64,000 nucleotides of DNA, taken from contig CM062219.1 of assembly GCA_031216445.1 (NCBI GenBank), positions 18,389,001 to 18,453,000 on the forward strand, given 5' to 3'. Made by a program: the position numbers and the translations under genes. The notes beneath the pieces were generated by a model. It was given only the letters and a program-made list of their open reading frames with translations. It did no database searches and had not been told where the DNA came from. The DNA comes from Lateolabrax maculatus. Its lineage: Eukaryota; Chordata; Actinopteri; Acropomatiformes; Lateolabracidae. Shown here in pieces: positions 32,214 to 44,720 of the stretch. Numbering within the stretch: the first letter of the stretch is position 1; every line of letters begins with the position of its first letter.

Positions 32214-32342
32214 TTTATAAAGGAGAGAAAGGCGTCAGTCTCAGCCCACTCCTTCCTCCTGGCATTCAGGATAGACAGAAAGCTGCAGGGAGGCCGCGTC
32301 ACTGGGCCACTGCATGAGTGAGGCTGCGGACAGCAGTATACA
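32214..32342 (+). other. Possible TATA-driven first exon of an unidentified gene
   Basis: A TATA-like TTTATAAA (32214-32221) is followed about 95 bases later by ATG at 32314 and a short open frame, MSEAADSSI plus CA, ending at a strong donor (GTAAGTCA). The spacing is that of a compact promoter and first exon. No downstream exon could be recognised, so this may be chance. Confidence 0.25.
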
Positions 32343-32574
32343 GTAAGTCAACATGCTTTTCTAATTTTAACAGACATTAAAATCATTTCTGATAAGGATG
32401 AAAGTAATAAATTATTTTAAGTAAAAGAAATGCAATAGCAAATCTTTAAAGCTACTAAAATCACTGTTTATGCATTGTTTTTTGTATATCCAGTCCATGT
32501 TGTAGTTGTTTAAGATTGAAATACAAAGGTCTTAATGTCTACAACTTCTCATAATCTTTTCATTTAATTAAAAT

Positions 32575-32593
32575 GGGTTAGGGTTAGGGTTAG
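32575..32593 (+). repeat. Short interstitial telomere-type repeat
   Basis: Three perfect GGGTTA units in tandem plus one base. Confidence 0.8.
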
Positions 32594-32949
32594 TGACTAA
32601 ACCTAAAACACAAACACGGCAATTGACAAGGAGATCAAAGTGATAAATATGTGCTAAAGAAACAAATGCTGGTGCTCCTGAAGACATTTTCTTCACAATC
32701 TTCAAAATAATCATGTACGAAAAAAGAAGAAAAATCCGGGCCCCTCCTTCGAGCAATGTGGAGGTCATGATAAAGTCCGAGTGGGAGAAGAGCAGACATG
32801 CTGGAGAGGTGACGGGCTGATGGAAGGTAGGAGCCAGGACAGTAATGACCCACACCCACACAAACACAGAGAGACCAACACGGGACACAGAAGGACAGGG
32901 AAACACTGAAACACAAGGGAAGATACTGGGGGACGGCCGTGAGGTAGCA

Positions 32950-33230
32950 AATAAGTGACTTATTTGCTTTCTTTCAAAGCGTTAACTGAAAAGATTGGTA
33001 CCACTTTCATATCTGTGCGTTAAATATGGTGCTGAGCCAGCAGGACATTAGCCTATCTTAGCAGAAAGACTGAAAGCCACTGGAAAACAGCAAGCCTCAG
33101 TCCGTCCAAAGGGGAAAAAATGTATCGACCAACACCTATAAAGCTCACTAATTAACATGTTGCATCTGAACACAAATAAAAATGTAAGAATGACAAGTTG
33201 TGGTATTAGGGTTGCATGCTGTAGCTATTT
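32950..33230 (+). repeat. Dispersed repeat family A, copy 3
   Basis: Plus-orientation copy: 'gattggtaccactttcatat', 'ctgtgcgttaaatatgg', 'aaagctcactaattaacatg', 'gacaagttgtggtatta'. Confidence 0.75.
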
Positions 33231-35430
33231 CATGCTTTCAGTCTTTATTCAGTTTTTCTCTACTTATTGAGGTAAAATGCATTCGTCCGATCTATGAGGC
33301 CGCAAGTTGCTAGTACAGACTGTGCCAACAAGATGCTAGTGAGGCTACTCCCAGATTCTGAAATTGCAAAAAAAAAAAAAAAAACTTTTCACAAACTGAG
33401 GGGATCCAGAACGGCCTGCTGGACTTCTACATAGATGAAAATGTAACAAGTGAAGCTATTGCAACATGCATCCCGGGTGGTCTGGGTCTGGACAATGTTT
33501 CTGTGTGTGAGGCGGATAACGCGTCAGTGAATTTTGGAAGGCATAATTCATGGATAATCAAGAAGTGCTACAGCCTGTCGTCACAAGGTGGCACTTTTGT
33601 CAGCTGTTGAATGCACTCTCTGTGCACTTAAAAACCTGATGCTACTGCTCTGTTTCTGGCGCCGATGTTTCAGAGTCATTGAGCTTTAGAAACTGAAGAA
33701 CAGGAAGTGGGTTAATTTAGTGAGTCAGCTGATGCTTGATTTGTGATTTTCTAGAAGAAGTGTGGAGTGTGCTTGAGCACATCAATATTGTGTGTTCATG
33801 CATACATGTGTACATCCTGATATCTGAATGTATTCTAAATATATCCACTTGTGTGAGTGTATGTGTGTGTGTGTGTGTGTCTTAGCTGTGTGTTGAGCAC
33901 TAGCAGAGCGAGATGGAGCAGAGAGGCACGCAGGCATGTATGTGCTGATCAAAGCACTGTCACATGATCACATGGCGCCCACAGGGGCTGCTGATGGCTG
34001 CGGGGCTGCTGGTGTCCTGCCTCAGGTTGGCGCCTCCAGTGATGGTGGAGAAAGACAAACAAAAAGGAAGGAAGGTGTCTTGCGTTCAAACATGGGTGTT
34101 TGAATCCAAAAGAATCACCAACAACTCTGACCATAATCATTTAAAGTTTATGCTGTAAATGTGTGCTCACATTCAGTTTATATAAGTGGTTGTCCTGGCA
34201 CACATACGTGGATTGTCAACTTGTATTTTCAAGGTCAAGATCAAATTTACTGCAAGTCAAGACAGTAAAACAAGATCTAAAAAATATCCTAATAAAAAAA
34301 TCTATATGTTGCCTCATATTTTCATATATTACCACTGTAAGGATGCAGGAATATCTGTTTATTCTAACAATAACTGTTACTCATAAATATATTGTAATTG
34401 GTGGCATGTGCTGTGGCAATCCAGGAATTTAAACTTGTTCTTCCGCCCAGTTGCTTTAATGCTTCTAATGCAATCCCTCAGTCCCTCCACCTTTCATGAA
34501 GGCTCCACCAAGTCAAGCATGATTTTACTTTGACTCCCAGGGGTTTGGAGGTCAGAGGTAGGACGGCTGAACAGCTGGCGGGGGTCACATGCCATGATCA
34601 CGCTTGGTATGTCATGCCTCTGTGGATCAAACATGTAAAAACCGAAACCCCAGCAAGCAGGACTGAGCGTGTTATCATAGTGTGATTCCCATTAAGTAAG
34701 CACCAGCAGTCACACGGAGAACTAACCACCCGACATACAGCGGGATCGTGTTATAGTTTAGTATGAGCCTGAGCACGGTGTGTTCACTTTTAGCTTGAGC
34801 ACGCTCACACTTGGATCAGGATGTCACCCAGGGATTGGGGAATTTATTATGAAATTGATTTATGTGACACGAGAAACTGGGATGAGTGACAGGTTTAGTA
34901 GGCAGCTGTGGACCATGAACCATAAATCATCGCTAATTTGATGAGAAGATAATTTATTCACTGCTGGCACCGTATTACAATAATCTTTACGTCCAAGACC
35001 GTAACAACAATCTAACTGTCAAATTATGTAAAATGATATTTAGCATCAGGCTCAAACTGATAATATAATTACAACCTGAGAGATCACTATCAGCCCTGCA
35101 CGATCATGTCCTCACATGCAACCTGCTTTACAGCAGTATGTATTTGATATGAGGTGTGTGCATCAATCACCATATATGCAATGTAGATAAAAGGTTTTGG
35201 ACAAACTGTAAATGAACATAGTGTATTTACAGTTTGTTTAAAGGTATTGGATGTGTGTGGTGCATTGGTACAGTTTAGATGTCAGGTGAGTTGTCTTTAA
35301 AGCTGCTATAATCATTATTTTTCCCTTAACAATGGATCAAAATGTGAAATGGGTGTCTTGTAGTGACAAGCCCCAAAATAATTATCACCTGCAGTCTGCA
35401 GTTCCTCTCAGCTCTGCAGAGGATTTTAGT
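33230..35430. other. Intergenic DNA, no gene seen
   Basis: Holds a poly-A run near 33369-33384, a GT microsatellite (33861-33880), a possible conserved block (34690-34990) and a 13-bp inverted repeat (35201-35213 with 35225-35237). Confidence 0.45.
33861..33880. repeat. GT microsatellite
   Basis: About ten GT units. Confidence 0.9.
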
Positions 35431-35439
35431 GTCTTTTAG

Positions 35440-35770
35440 ATAATTGTTTTGGTTTTCCGGCCCACAATTTAACTGTTTTGGATCAGTCGCAGCGCTCTCC
35501 TTAGCCTTGTTTCCAGATGTAGTAAGCAGCTGTTTTGAGAGAAAACGCTCTGACTGTACGCTACATGCCCAACACAAAACAACAAGTTAGTGACTAGCTG
35601 GTGACCACAGTGGAGTACTTAGTGGATAAAAGCAAGACACTTTCTCAGGAGTTGGTAGAGACCAAAAACAGAGCAAAAAGGAGAGTGAGTATTGGACTCA
35701 TGTATAACAGGTGGACACAAACATGACTCCAAATGAAAGATAACACAGAATTGTAAACCTCAAAACCTAA
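35440..35770 (+). repeat. Dispersed repeat family C, copy 3
   Basis: 'ggttttccggcccacaattt', 'gttagtgactagctggtgac' and 'acaggtggacacaaacatga' align with copies at 4.3 and 31.4 kb. Confidence 0.7.
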
Positions 35771-38700
35771 TAGGTATAAGAGTGGGATTTATGGGACGAC
35801 GACCAGTCCAGCAAAGCATCAGCATGTTAGCATTGTCATTGGGAGCATGCTGTTGATAGCCTTTAGCTCACCGGTAGCGTGGCTGTGAATACTTAGTTGG
35901 CCTTTGTTGGTGCTGGTTCTTTGAGGTTACTACACCTTTACAGTACCTCCACCTAGGGTTTACTTTTTAGGTTGTTCGTTAAAAACCAGTTCAAACTCAA
36001 ACATCCGTCATCAATTTGAAAATAAGGCAGATTTTGCATTAATTTCTGGAATGTACAATATTTTAAGGCAACAACTCTCAAGTAGTATGTAGCTTATGAA
36101 ACCCGGACAGTTACTGACTGTTCTTCCTCATCAATTTCTTTCCTCTCTTACCCTCACAGTGCAGCCTGGAGTAAGTGCCGCGAGCAAACTTTTGCTTCTC
36201 ATTAGGGGCGTATTGTCCCCCGTGAGGACCAATAAAAGGCTGTTACGGGAGCCAGGGCCTCGCTGACAGGTCACACAGCCTCTCCTCTCTCAGGGGAACG
36301 CAGGAGGAGGGAGACAGCCAGGCGTAGATGGATGTGGCTCGATGATGAAACTCGGGAAGTATTGCTGGTATGTGGCAGATAGAACAAGGTGCATCCTTAT
36401 GCCAGATGATATGTTTGTCATTACCTGAACAGCCCTTAGCTTCACTGTCACTCCAAATCACATCATGGCTAGATTTACACGTACACTATAACAAGAAAGC
36501 GGTCCAGTATTTTGTGAGATATACTTGCTGTTTGGTCAGATTTAATGTGGGGACCTGTTCGGCCCAGTTTAGCGCATGGGCGAGGCCGGCGTCCTATATT
36601 TACTCACTATTCTTTTAATGAAAAATCCGCCCCCTCAGTCCTACAGTATGTTTTCCCAGCACACGAAAACTGTAACACACATAGAGGAGCTTTGCACTAT
36701 TTTACAAAGTATATGAGTGTAATATGTTGACTACAAATCCAGCTTTAGTTGCATGCAAACTACAAACTTTTCAGGGTCACCTTTCAAGCCTGTTTGATAC
36801 TGAAAATACAGGTTTCCATTCATCTGACCAACAAGAAATCCAAGTAGTGAATAAGGCAAGAGTAAAGACAAGAAAGAGACGACAGAAGGAGGCAGAGAGA
36901 GTTTGCTGATTTTGTCCAATCACTGACGGTTTAAGCTCTTGTCCCAGAATGTCCTCACACCTGCCATGAGACTTGCCCACCCAGCAGAGTGAGGGGGTGA
37001 TTATCATGAGTTACTATCAGAGGAGCACGCTGTCATTTTATTCCAGAGCCAGACTTCCTAGGGCCTCTCTGGAGTTCCTGATATAGGCGTAGCAGTTAAT
37101 GAGGGAAATACCCAAAGTTAAACCGAGCATGGGAGCCTGAGAGGGGAGAGTGGGGGAGGGAGGACCGGAGAGACTGGAACGTGAGAGAAAAAGTAGCAGG
37201 AGAAAAGGAGAGGGATGACAAGAGGAGGGCAGAGGAGTGAGTTTTCCTTGGAGGACGGAGTGGTGTCTTTGCCGTGGCTGTGTGGGTCTCTGGCATGATG
37301 ATTTGGGACAGAAAATGAAAAATCACATTGCCAGGGATTACTACACTGCTGTGGTGTCCGCTGCTGCTGCTGCTGCCTCTGGAGCTGGAGGAGGATACGC
37401 ACACACATACCTGTTTCTACACATTTCTGAGAGAGGAGTTTCTTCAAACTGCCGGTCTGTGGAATCGCTATGACAGAACAACCTTTTTTTTCGAGGCAAG
37501 ATCAGTGGATTGCTGTGTGTCCGCTGTGACATTGTGTGTATCTGCTGTTTCTGATCAGGTGCAGAGCTTAGTCGACTGCTGAACAGGGAGTCTTAGCAAT
37601 TTGTTCACAGTGGCTAAGTTCTTCACTTGCACAGAGATGATGTGGCTGTATGACAATGAATCTGTAGCTATTTACCTCCTGAAGATCTATGCAGCAGAAG
37701 ATACAGCTTATTTAGAATGATTTTGAAGTGTTTCACACAGAAAACAAACAAAATCAGATTCTGTTCTCAAAATCTTTTAGCGTATAGAAATCTAAAACCA
37801 ATTTGTGTTTGTACTTTTGTCGTCATTGAAGGATAAGGCTGGTGACAACCTAGAGTTTTTTATTGACAGTTGAAAAAGACCCAGAGTCTGATATATCTTA
37901 TTCTTCTGTGCCAAAGAGCTCCATTGTAGTCAAAAACGATTAAAAACACAGCAGGGAGCCACACTGTTGCACCGGGTAACATGTTCCTTCATTAACACCA
38001 GCCTTGTCCCTTAAGTGGTCCTCACTGCCATGTGATACCCCCTCTATTCAACAACTGCCATGATCTCAGGTTGAACCCTCCTGACTTAAGCTTCCCGGTA
38101 GTCCTGGAGTAAATCTAATCTTTTGGTTAATTTGATGTAGAATATGTAGGCTAAATCTTGGGTTTGAGCAGGATCAGAGTTAAGCATATCTACCGTCTAA
38201 AACTAGATAAATGAGAGATACACTGTTTTTAAGATTCTGTATTTAAAATACTTCAACAAAACAAACCTATGTAGAAGTCTTTTTGTCAGGAAGTATGTTG
38301 GAAAAATATTTATATATTGATGAATTATTTCTGAAAAGCCAAACCAGCCAAAAAGTCTTTATAGTGATATAAATAGTGTTATCCTAACTGTATTTACTGC
38401 CACAATTAACTACCAGCTGTGAAACCTTAGCAGATGCAAAGTTGGATGAATCTCCTGAAAAAAATGTATTGACAATTACAGGATCAATATTTTTTGTGTA
38501 AACATGTAACAATATTCACTTTCCTGTAATTAGTGTTGATTAACATCCAGTTTACTATTAATTGAAATGAAAACTTTTGGGGAACCTTTGGGATTGTAAT
38601 TATCATCCAACAAGAGAAGGATAGAGTTTGCGCCTACATGTTTATCAGATGTTTATCTGATGTTTTGTAACTTCTCTCCCTTTGTTGTGCAGAATGACTG

Positions 38701-39760
38701 ACAGTTTGCAACGCTGCCATTTGAACTCATCCGTGAGAAATTAAATTAAGTTTCACTTCAGCAATTAGCAGATTCTATTCCATGGCATAATTGTGTTTAC
38801 TTTTCCTTAGGACTGATGTTAACAGATAAGATAATATCACAATAAAGTTCACTGGAAATAAGAGTTGCCTGCAAGTAATTACAATAAAGGAAATGTGTTT
38901 TGCATGTGAATTAAATTCCTGCCATGTTTTGTTCAGTGTGCAGAATGTGATACTCCCCTCAAATTGGCTTTGAATGGGACCAGCTGAGGGCCCACATGTG
39001 GAGCCTCTTGACCGCGTTCTTGACACTACCCCGAGGAAACATCTGGCCTCCCTCTTGTGCCTTCTGAGCTGACAGCAGTTCGGTCAAACACACTGGCTCA
39101 GTTCAGCAGGAACAGGAGTCCGGTCAACGCACAGCACTGTGTCGTGGACGCCAAGCGGGTGACCTGGGGTGACATCTCGAGGAGGGAGGGCACAGTGAAC
39201 ATGTGGCATGCCAGACACAAGAGCTGAGCCTCTGTGTTCGTGTGTGTGTAACTGCCACTGTGACAGTTCAGTAAAGACTGACATTGGGTGACAGAGGAGA
39301 AATTAAAGATTTTTCTCAAACAGAAACTAGTTTCACCAGGAGGGATGGTGCCTTGAAGCTGGTGCTGTTGATGGCAGTACTCGGTGTAATCTTGAGTGTT
39401 TGCTGCCATCTAGCGGTTACAGCGAGCAGCCACAGCAGCACAGATTAACACCTGTAATGGTAATGGCTGTGTTGCAGTTTTTCTGCTCCGAGAATTCACA
39501 TAATTTGGTGGAAGTGGGGCTTGAAAAACGCTGTCTCCAGAGACGCATGAGGAGGGGAGTGGAAAATGTCGCCGAGTAGGAGAGACAAAGTACATATTTC
39601 AGGAACCAGACAAGATTTGAACACAAAAAGTAGTCCGCAACTGATGTTTAAATGGTTATTAAATAAATCTAAAGAAATCAGAATCACATTTTAGGGAGCA
39701 ACAGCGTAACTAAAAGCAACGATGCGGTACCACTTCATCTCTTCTAGAGGGCAGAGGTCT
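35770..39760. other. Intergenic DNA, no gene seen
   Basis: Several short ORFs with no recognisable product. Contains repeat family D copy 2 (37825-38020). Confidence 0.45.
37825..38020 (+). repeat. Dispersed repeat family D, copy 2
   Basis: 'aaggataaggctggtgacaa', 'cttattcttctgtgcc', and 'cactgttgcaccgggtaaca' recur at 60.94-61.03 kb. Confidence 0.65.
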
Positions 39761-39879
39761 TCCGAAAATGCAACTAACCTGCCGTAAATCACGCGAAGAA
39801 GAAGAAGAACCAGAAAGAGAGACAGCAACGAGACACTTTGACAGTGACAGTAACTCAGAGCAGGAGGAAAGATTTTCCA

Positions 39880-40240
39880 CTCGGGAGAAAAGTTACTCCG
39901 CCAACATGCTCAGCCTGGAGACCCTTGAGAGCCAGATATCCGCCGTGATGGAGACTCTGGTGGAGGCGGCGGTGGCGGAGCTCAGCAGACTTCTGGACAA
40001 GTACCCGGCCGCCGTGATGGCCGCTGAGCGCCGCTCAGCTCCGGCTCCGGGTCCGGAGAGCGAGCAGGAGGAGGAGGAGGAGGAGGAGGAGGGGAGACAG
40101 CGGCTGAACGAAGCCAAAACGGTAACAAACACACACGACCTCGCCGTGGTCCGACGTCAGGTGGCAGCCGGCGGCAGGGTGAGCTGCGTCATGAGGTTTA
40201 CGACCCGGGCTCCGCGTCGGGGACATCCCGGCAAAGTAGC
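39880..40240 (+). promoter_or_regulatory. CpG-rich block over exon 1 of the zinc-finger gene
   Basis: High CpG density (for example 39940-40050 and 40140-40230) marks a probable CpG-island promoter and first exon. Confidence 0.5.
39906..40121 (+). CDS. Zinc-finger gene exon 1, residues 1-72
   Basis: 216 bases in a CpG-rich block, ending LNEAKT before GTAACA, phase 0. Includes an E-rich run coded by GAG repeats (40063-40092). Confidence 0.8.
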
Positions 40241-43200
40241 AGAGAAATGTGACGGCACCGGAAACTACACTACCCATGAGCCTGTTAGCGGCTGTTGCCA
40301 TGGAGAGGACGCGAGCCCGAATCAGAACATTGATACATAATGTGAAAGTGAATTTAATCTGTTAATATTTATTATATAAGTATAATTAACCTTTTCAGCC
40401 CCAGTCCTCGAAATGCGTCATGTATGTGCCTCTGAAAGTCTCTCATTAGCTTCAAACACACATGAGTTACAGCTGTTCTTTTCCAGGATCACCAGGGCTA
40501 TTAGATATAAGAACTTTAATAGTATATAAATAAGAATATGTATATGACAGCAACTATGGGCTAACAACAGCATAATAACCGGTTAATAACACTGGTTAAA
40601 GTTGGTTAAGTGCAACAACAAAGCTTTGCTCAAATGAACTTTTATTCAGCTTTTACTCAAGTTTTTCAATTCAGTTTCGATCAGAAAGTGTGAAGCACCA
40701 CGTACAACTAACCCCTCTGGTGCTCTTTACAGAACCACTTTGCATCCCTCATGGAAGCATGGGCCAAAGGCGCAGTAGAGAAACTACTGATGATGTTGAA
40801 AGTGTCCATGTGTGAAGCTGAGGACGGTCCTGCTGCCGGGCAGAGAGCTGGGCTGAACGACAAGACCAGACAGACGAGCGTGAAGTCCAAAGCCCGGCGA
40901 GGGGCCAGGCGCAAAAAGCGTAAGTCAGTTAACCGCTTGACCGGCTGCAGAGAGGCTTTGTGTTCACACACTGCCATTTCTTATACATATAAACAAGGTT
41001 TTATCTTCTTTGTTATTAAATTACAGAATCAACGTCCAGAAGCTCTCGTCAGAAGAGAAAGAAAACCGAGGGAGGACTCGAACCAGCAATAAGAAAGGAG
41101 AATGACCACATATATTACAGAGGTATTTAGCCAGCTGCTACGTGATATGATTTATTTATAGAAATCCATATGAAATACCAACCAAAAAGTTCAGATCTCT
41201 CACTTAGTGAGACTTGTGAATGCTACTTACTATCAGCTTCAGTTTTACTCAGACTTTGAGTTAAATTATATTAAGCAAGGATGTAATACTACGTGTTTTG
41301 ATCTCTCCTTTTTGTCCTGCTGCACTGTACTGAAGAACTGTTGAACTGCACAGTATAAGAGTAATTATAGTCCTGTAAAGGAGTTAATTAGCAGCCATTC
41401 ATGTTTCATTTATCCAGTTACAAAACTTTAAAATATTTTCTTAACTTTTAATAATAATAATTCCTTATCTAATTTCTTAACAATTTCTGTATAGTTTGAG
41501 TTGTATTTGTAGTAATTTTAGGGTATTAAGGGTATCACACAGTAAGCAATGATCAAAACATCTTTTGAATCCCTTTTAAAGGACAACACCAGTGATTTTG
41601 CATATATAACTACCAGTGCCAGGCATTTCCCCAAGCATGCAGCCATGAATCAAACTATGTTCCTGACCAAAACATTGAAGCTAGAGGGATGCACAACTTT
41701 GTCTACTTGACTTTGTGTCTGCAAGAGAGTGCTGAAACTGGGATGGCTTGTCACATACACAGATTCATCCACTGACACCTTTAAGACATTATATCTGAAT
41801 GAGGGATTCACAGATGTTAATTTGATGTTTTGTGTTTTCAGAGGGGCAACATGCTGAAGAACTAGCAGCAGCCACTGACTCACAGTCAGTGATCAAACCT
41901 GGTAACTACTGCTTCTTTACAAACCAGCAGAACAGATACTTTGTGTGTGTGTTTGAGAAAAACCAAAATCCAGTGTGCTTGGTACAAAAATGTAGTCTTA
42001 CAGAGTTCAGAACAGACTCTGGAAGTTTACCAACAATGGCTTAAAAGATGGAAAGGCCACACAATAAATTACAGTGAAGTGTTTGTCACACCACTTTCAA
42101 AACAAATTGTGGATATAAATGGTAGACAGGTAGTGTCAAACCTACGCGGCAGTTAGTCTGATACATACATTTGTAGTTGTGGCTGTTCTCTTTAGTCACA
42201 CTGACATTAAAAATAAGTATTTTGTTATTTAAATTCATTGTGGTTTCCCAATGAATCACCACGACCTCCTGAAAAACAAAATATGCACTTGGTTACTTCA
42301 TTGCAGTGTGTCAGTAACATAAAAAAAAAGTCAGTGAAGAGGTTGTAATTGATTGCAAAGGTTTGTGTGGCAGTGTTTGTGTGTGCTAGTTGTGCACTTC
42401 CCACTTTGTTTCATGTCTCCCAATGAAGCTTTTTTTTCTCCTTTGTTTCAGCTGATGCTGCCACACATGAGAGCAACCCTGGATCCCCTTCTGAACCAGA
42501 AGCAGTGTTAGTGGAGCCCACCTCAGGGCTGGCCTCCGATGTAAGCGAGGAAGACGTCGTCCAGGAGGGTGCAGACACTTCAACCACATCCAAGATGAGA
42601 AGGAAGACCACAGGGCCATTCAAATGTTCTTCTTGTGACAAATCGTTTGCTCTGAAGTGTTTGATGGACCGACACTACCTGACTCACTCCAAACCTCACC
42701 TTTGCACTGAGTGTGGCAAACGTTTTGCTGGACAGCGGGGGCTCATCGCACATTCAAGACGCCACACCGGAGAGAAGCTTTACAAATGCGCCGACTGTGG
42801 GACAGAGTTTGCTTACAAGTACACTTTCGACAGACACATGCGTCAGCACAGCCTGAGGAAACCGAGCACCCACACGTGCACGCTGTGCGAGGGTCAGTTC
42901 AGCGGGGTGTCTGCGCTGCAGCGGCACAGGTGTTGTGCCTTGAAAAAGACGTTTGTCTGCTCGCTTTGCCCAGAGACCTTCGAGTGCAGACAGAGTTTGG
43001 CCGATCACGAGAATTTACATTCAGGAGACAGAGATTTCGTATGCGAAATGTGCGGCGAGAGTTTCTTCTCGTCCTCGTCCTTGGCCACGCACCGGGTGAC
43101 TCACATGCAAAAGGAAAACTGCTGCGACGTGCTCGGCCTCGGATGCAGCGACCTGAGCGTCCTCAAAAATCACCTGAGCAAACACACCGGGGAAAAACTT

Positions 43201-43752
43201 TTCTCCTGCGAGGTTTGCGGTAAAGGTTGTAGTCACCAGAGCGCTCTGAAGCACCACATGCTGACCCACACGGGAGAGAGGCCGTACGTCTGCGAGACCT
43301 GCGGCAAACGCTGCGGCCACGCCAGCGCACTTCAGAACCACATGAGGATCCACACCGGGAGGAAACCGGGGCAGAAGCCGGTCTGCGACGTGTGCGGCAA
43401 GAAATTCCGCTGCATGGTCAATCTCAAATACCACATGAGTGTCCACACGGGGGAGAGGCCTTACGCCTGCGATCAGTGTGATAAAAAGTTCAGCAACCCC
43501 AGCAATCTCAAGTTGCACATGACCATCCACTCGGGGGAGAAGATGTACGGCTGCAACATCTGCGGCAGGAGGTTCACTCAGTCCAGCAGCCTCAAGCTGC
43601 ACAGACGAATCCACACGGGAGAAAGGCCGTATCACTGCGTGGTCTGCGGGAAAGGGTTCATACACAGCAGCGACTTCAGGAAACACCAGAGGGGCCACCT
43701 GCCAGATGAGCCAGAAGGTGCACCGTCTGAAAAAACTGTAGTGAAAATCTGA
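39906..43752 (+). CDS. C2H2 zinc-finger protein, five exons, about 619 aa
   Basis: Nuclear DNA-binding protein of the large teleost C2H2 family. Exons 39906-40121, 40733-40919, 41027-41122, 41842-41901 and 42452-43752 join in phase. Residues 1-30 (MLSLETLESQISAVMETLVE and AAVAELSRLLDK) form the helical lead found in many fish finger proteins. Exon 2 carries a related helix (NHFASLMEAWAKGAVEKLLM). A K/R-rich stretch (about 122-152) looks like a nuclear localisation signal. From about 243 to 600 there are 13 finger units with TGEK/R-type linkers; unit 4 ends HRCC, lacking the last His, and unit 7 has CDVL in place of CxxC, so about 11 are canonical. No KRAB, SCAN or BTB domain is seen. An upstream in-frame ATG at 39768 would add 46 acidic residues; 39906 was chosen because the helical lead starts there. 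Specific orthologue not recognised. Confidence 0.9.
40733..40919 (+). CDS. Zinc-finger gene exon 2, residues 73-135
   Basis: 187 bases after CTTTACAG; NHFASLMEAWAKGAVEKLLM, then SKARRGARRKK, donor C|GTAAGT, phase 1. Confidence 0.85.
41027..41122 (+). CDS. Zinc-finger gene exon 3, residues 135-167
   Basis: 96 bases after AAATTACAG; QSTSRSSRQKRKKTEGGLEP, ending DHIYYR plus G before GTATTT, phase 1 in and out. Confidence 0.75.
41575..41830 (+). repeat. Probable teleost dispersed repeat in intron 4
   Basis: Starts 'ttaaaggacaacaccagtga' and contains 'catgcagccatgaatcaaac'; recalled as a common teleost repeat. Single copy here. Confidence 0.4.
41842..41901 (+). CDS. Zinc-finger gene exon 4, residues 167-187
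   Basis: 60 bases after TGTTTTCAG; EGQHAEELAAATDSQSVIKP plus G before GTAACT, phase 1 in and out. Confidence 0.75.
42452..43752 (+). CDS. Zinc-finger gene exon 5 (all fingers), residues 187-619
   Basis: Acceptor CTTTGTTTCAG; frame continues ADAATHESNPGSPSEPEAVL into the finger array and ends at TGA 43750-43752. The third positions become GC-rich from about 42850 on. Other-frame ORFs over this exon are shadows. Confidence 0.95.
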
Positions 43753-44720
43753 AACGTGTTACTGCCTGTACTTCTACATACTGTACACTGGAGATTGGGC
43801 TGGTCAATGTGATGATAAACACGTGAGACGATAGAGATTTGTCAACCCTGTTTGGACAGAGTTGTCAAACTGTATTAATTTCCCTGGCTGTGTTAGACTG
43901 TTGCAGGCTAGATTGACCAAAAACAATAGAAACTTTGCACATCTGTTTATATTATTATATTGGCCAAAATTCTGCAGACACACCCTTTATGTGATTGTTG
44001 AACTTGTCATTCTAAAACCATAACATGGAGTAGGGTTTGCTCCAATTCAGCCATAAGAACCTTTGAGAGGACCAACACTGATGCTGGGTGATGACGTCTG
44101 GCTCACGGTGTTTCGTCAGTGTTTGATGAGATTGAGGTGCATAGAGACATTGTCATATTGGAACAGGAAAGGGTCTTCCCCAAACTGTTGCCACATGGTT
44201 GGATGCATACATCTGTCAAACACACGCACACAGTTGTCTAAATATCATTGTAAGATTTCCCATTGTTGGAACTAAGGGCCCAAAACCCATGAAACAGCCC
44301 CCAGACCAAAGATCCCACTAACTGGAGACCTGCAACATTTGGCCCAAAGTTGAAAACTATTTTTTTAACACATTCTGTTACAGAAAATGACATAATTAGA
44401 CACATTGATGTCTGTTCAATATTTTGTGGATTAACTAATAAGTTTACATGAATACAAAGTATTACTAAAGTAACCACTGTGTTCAGATGGACTTTTTAAA
44501 AGTTAAACATGTTTTCAAAGTTTGTTCTCTCTGCTGTCTTCATTAGTAGCTGATGACTTGACTGCTCTTGTTCTTAAATCTGTGCTCGCTCTCAGTTTAA
44601 TGTCTTTTTTTCCACTTGATTGGTTTTACTGGAATCACACAAATTACTTACATGTGGGTAATTTCCTTTGTCATTAAACACAGGAAGTGGAGGAGGGGGT
44701 AAATTAGGTCAATAAAGGAA
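43753..44720 (+). other. Zinc-finger gene 3' flank / UTR
   Basis: No AATAAA close to the stop; ATTAAA at 44673-44678 and AATAAA at 44711-44716 are the first candidates, which would make a UTR of nearly 1 kb that includes the transposon fragment at 43946-44335. Confidence 0.3.
43946..44335. mobile_element. Nonautonomous DNA transposon fragment (family E, copy 2)
   Basis: Starts 'tatattggccaaaattctgc', then 'ggaacaggaaagggtcttcc' and 'ggaactaagggcccaaaacc', segments recognised from a widespread fish DNA transposon. Related to 29873-30030. Confidence 0.65.

Noticed and set aside
42711..43698. Long other-frame ORFs over the zinc-finger exon (170 aa plus strand, 225 aa minus strand)
   Set aside because: They are shadows caused by the repetitive, GC-rich finger-coding sequence; no domain or start context.
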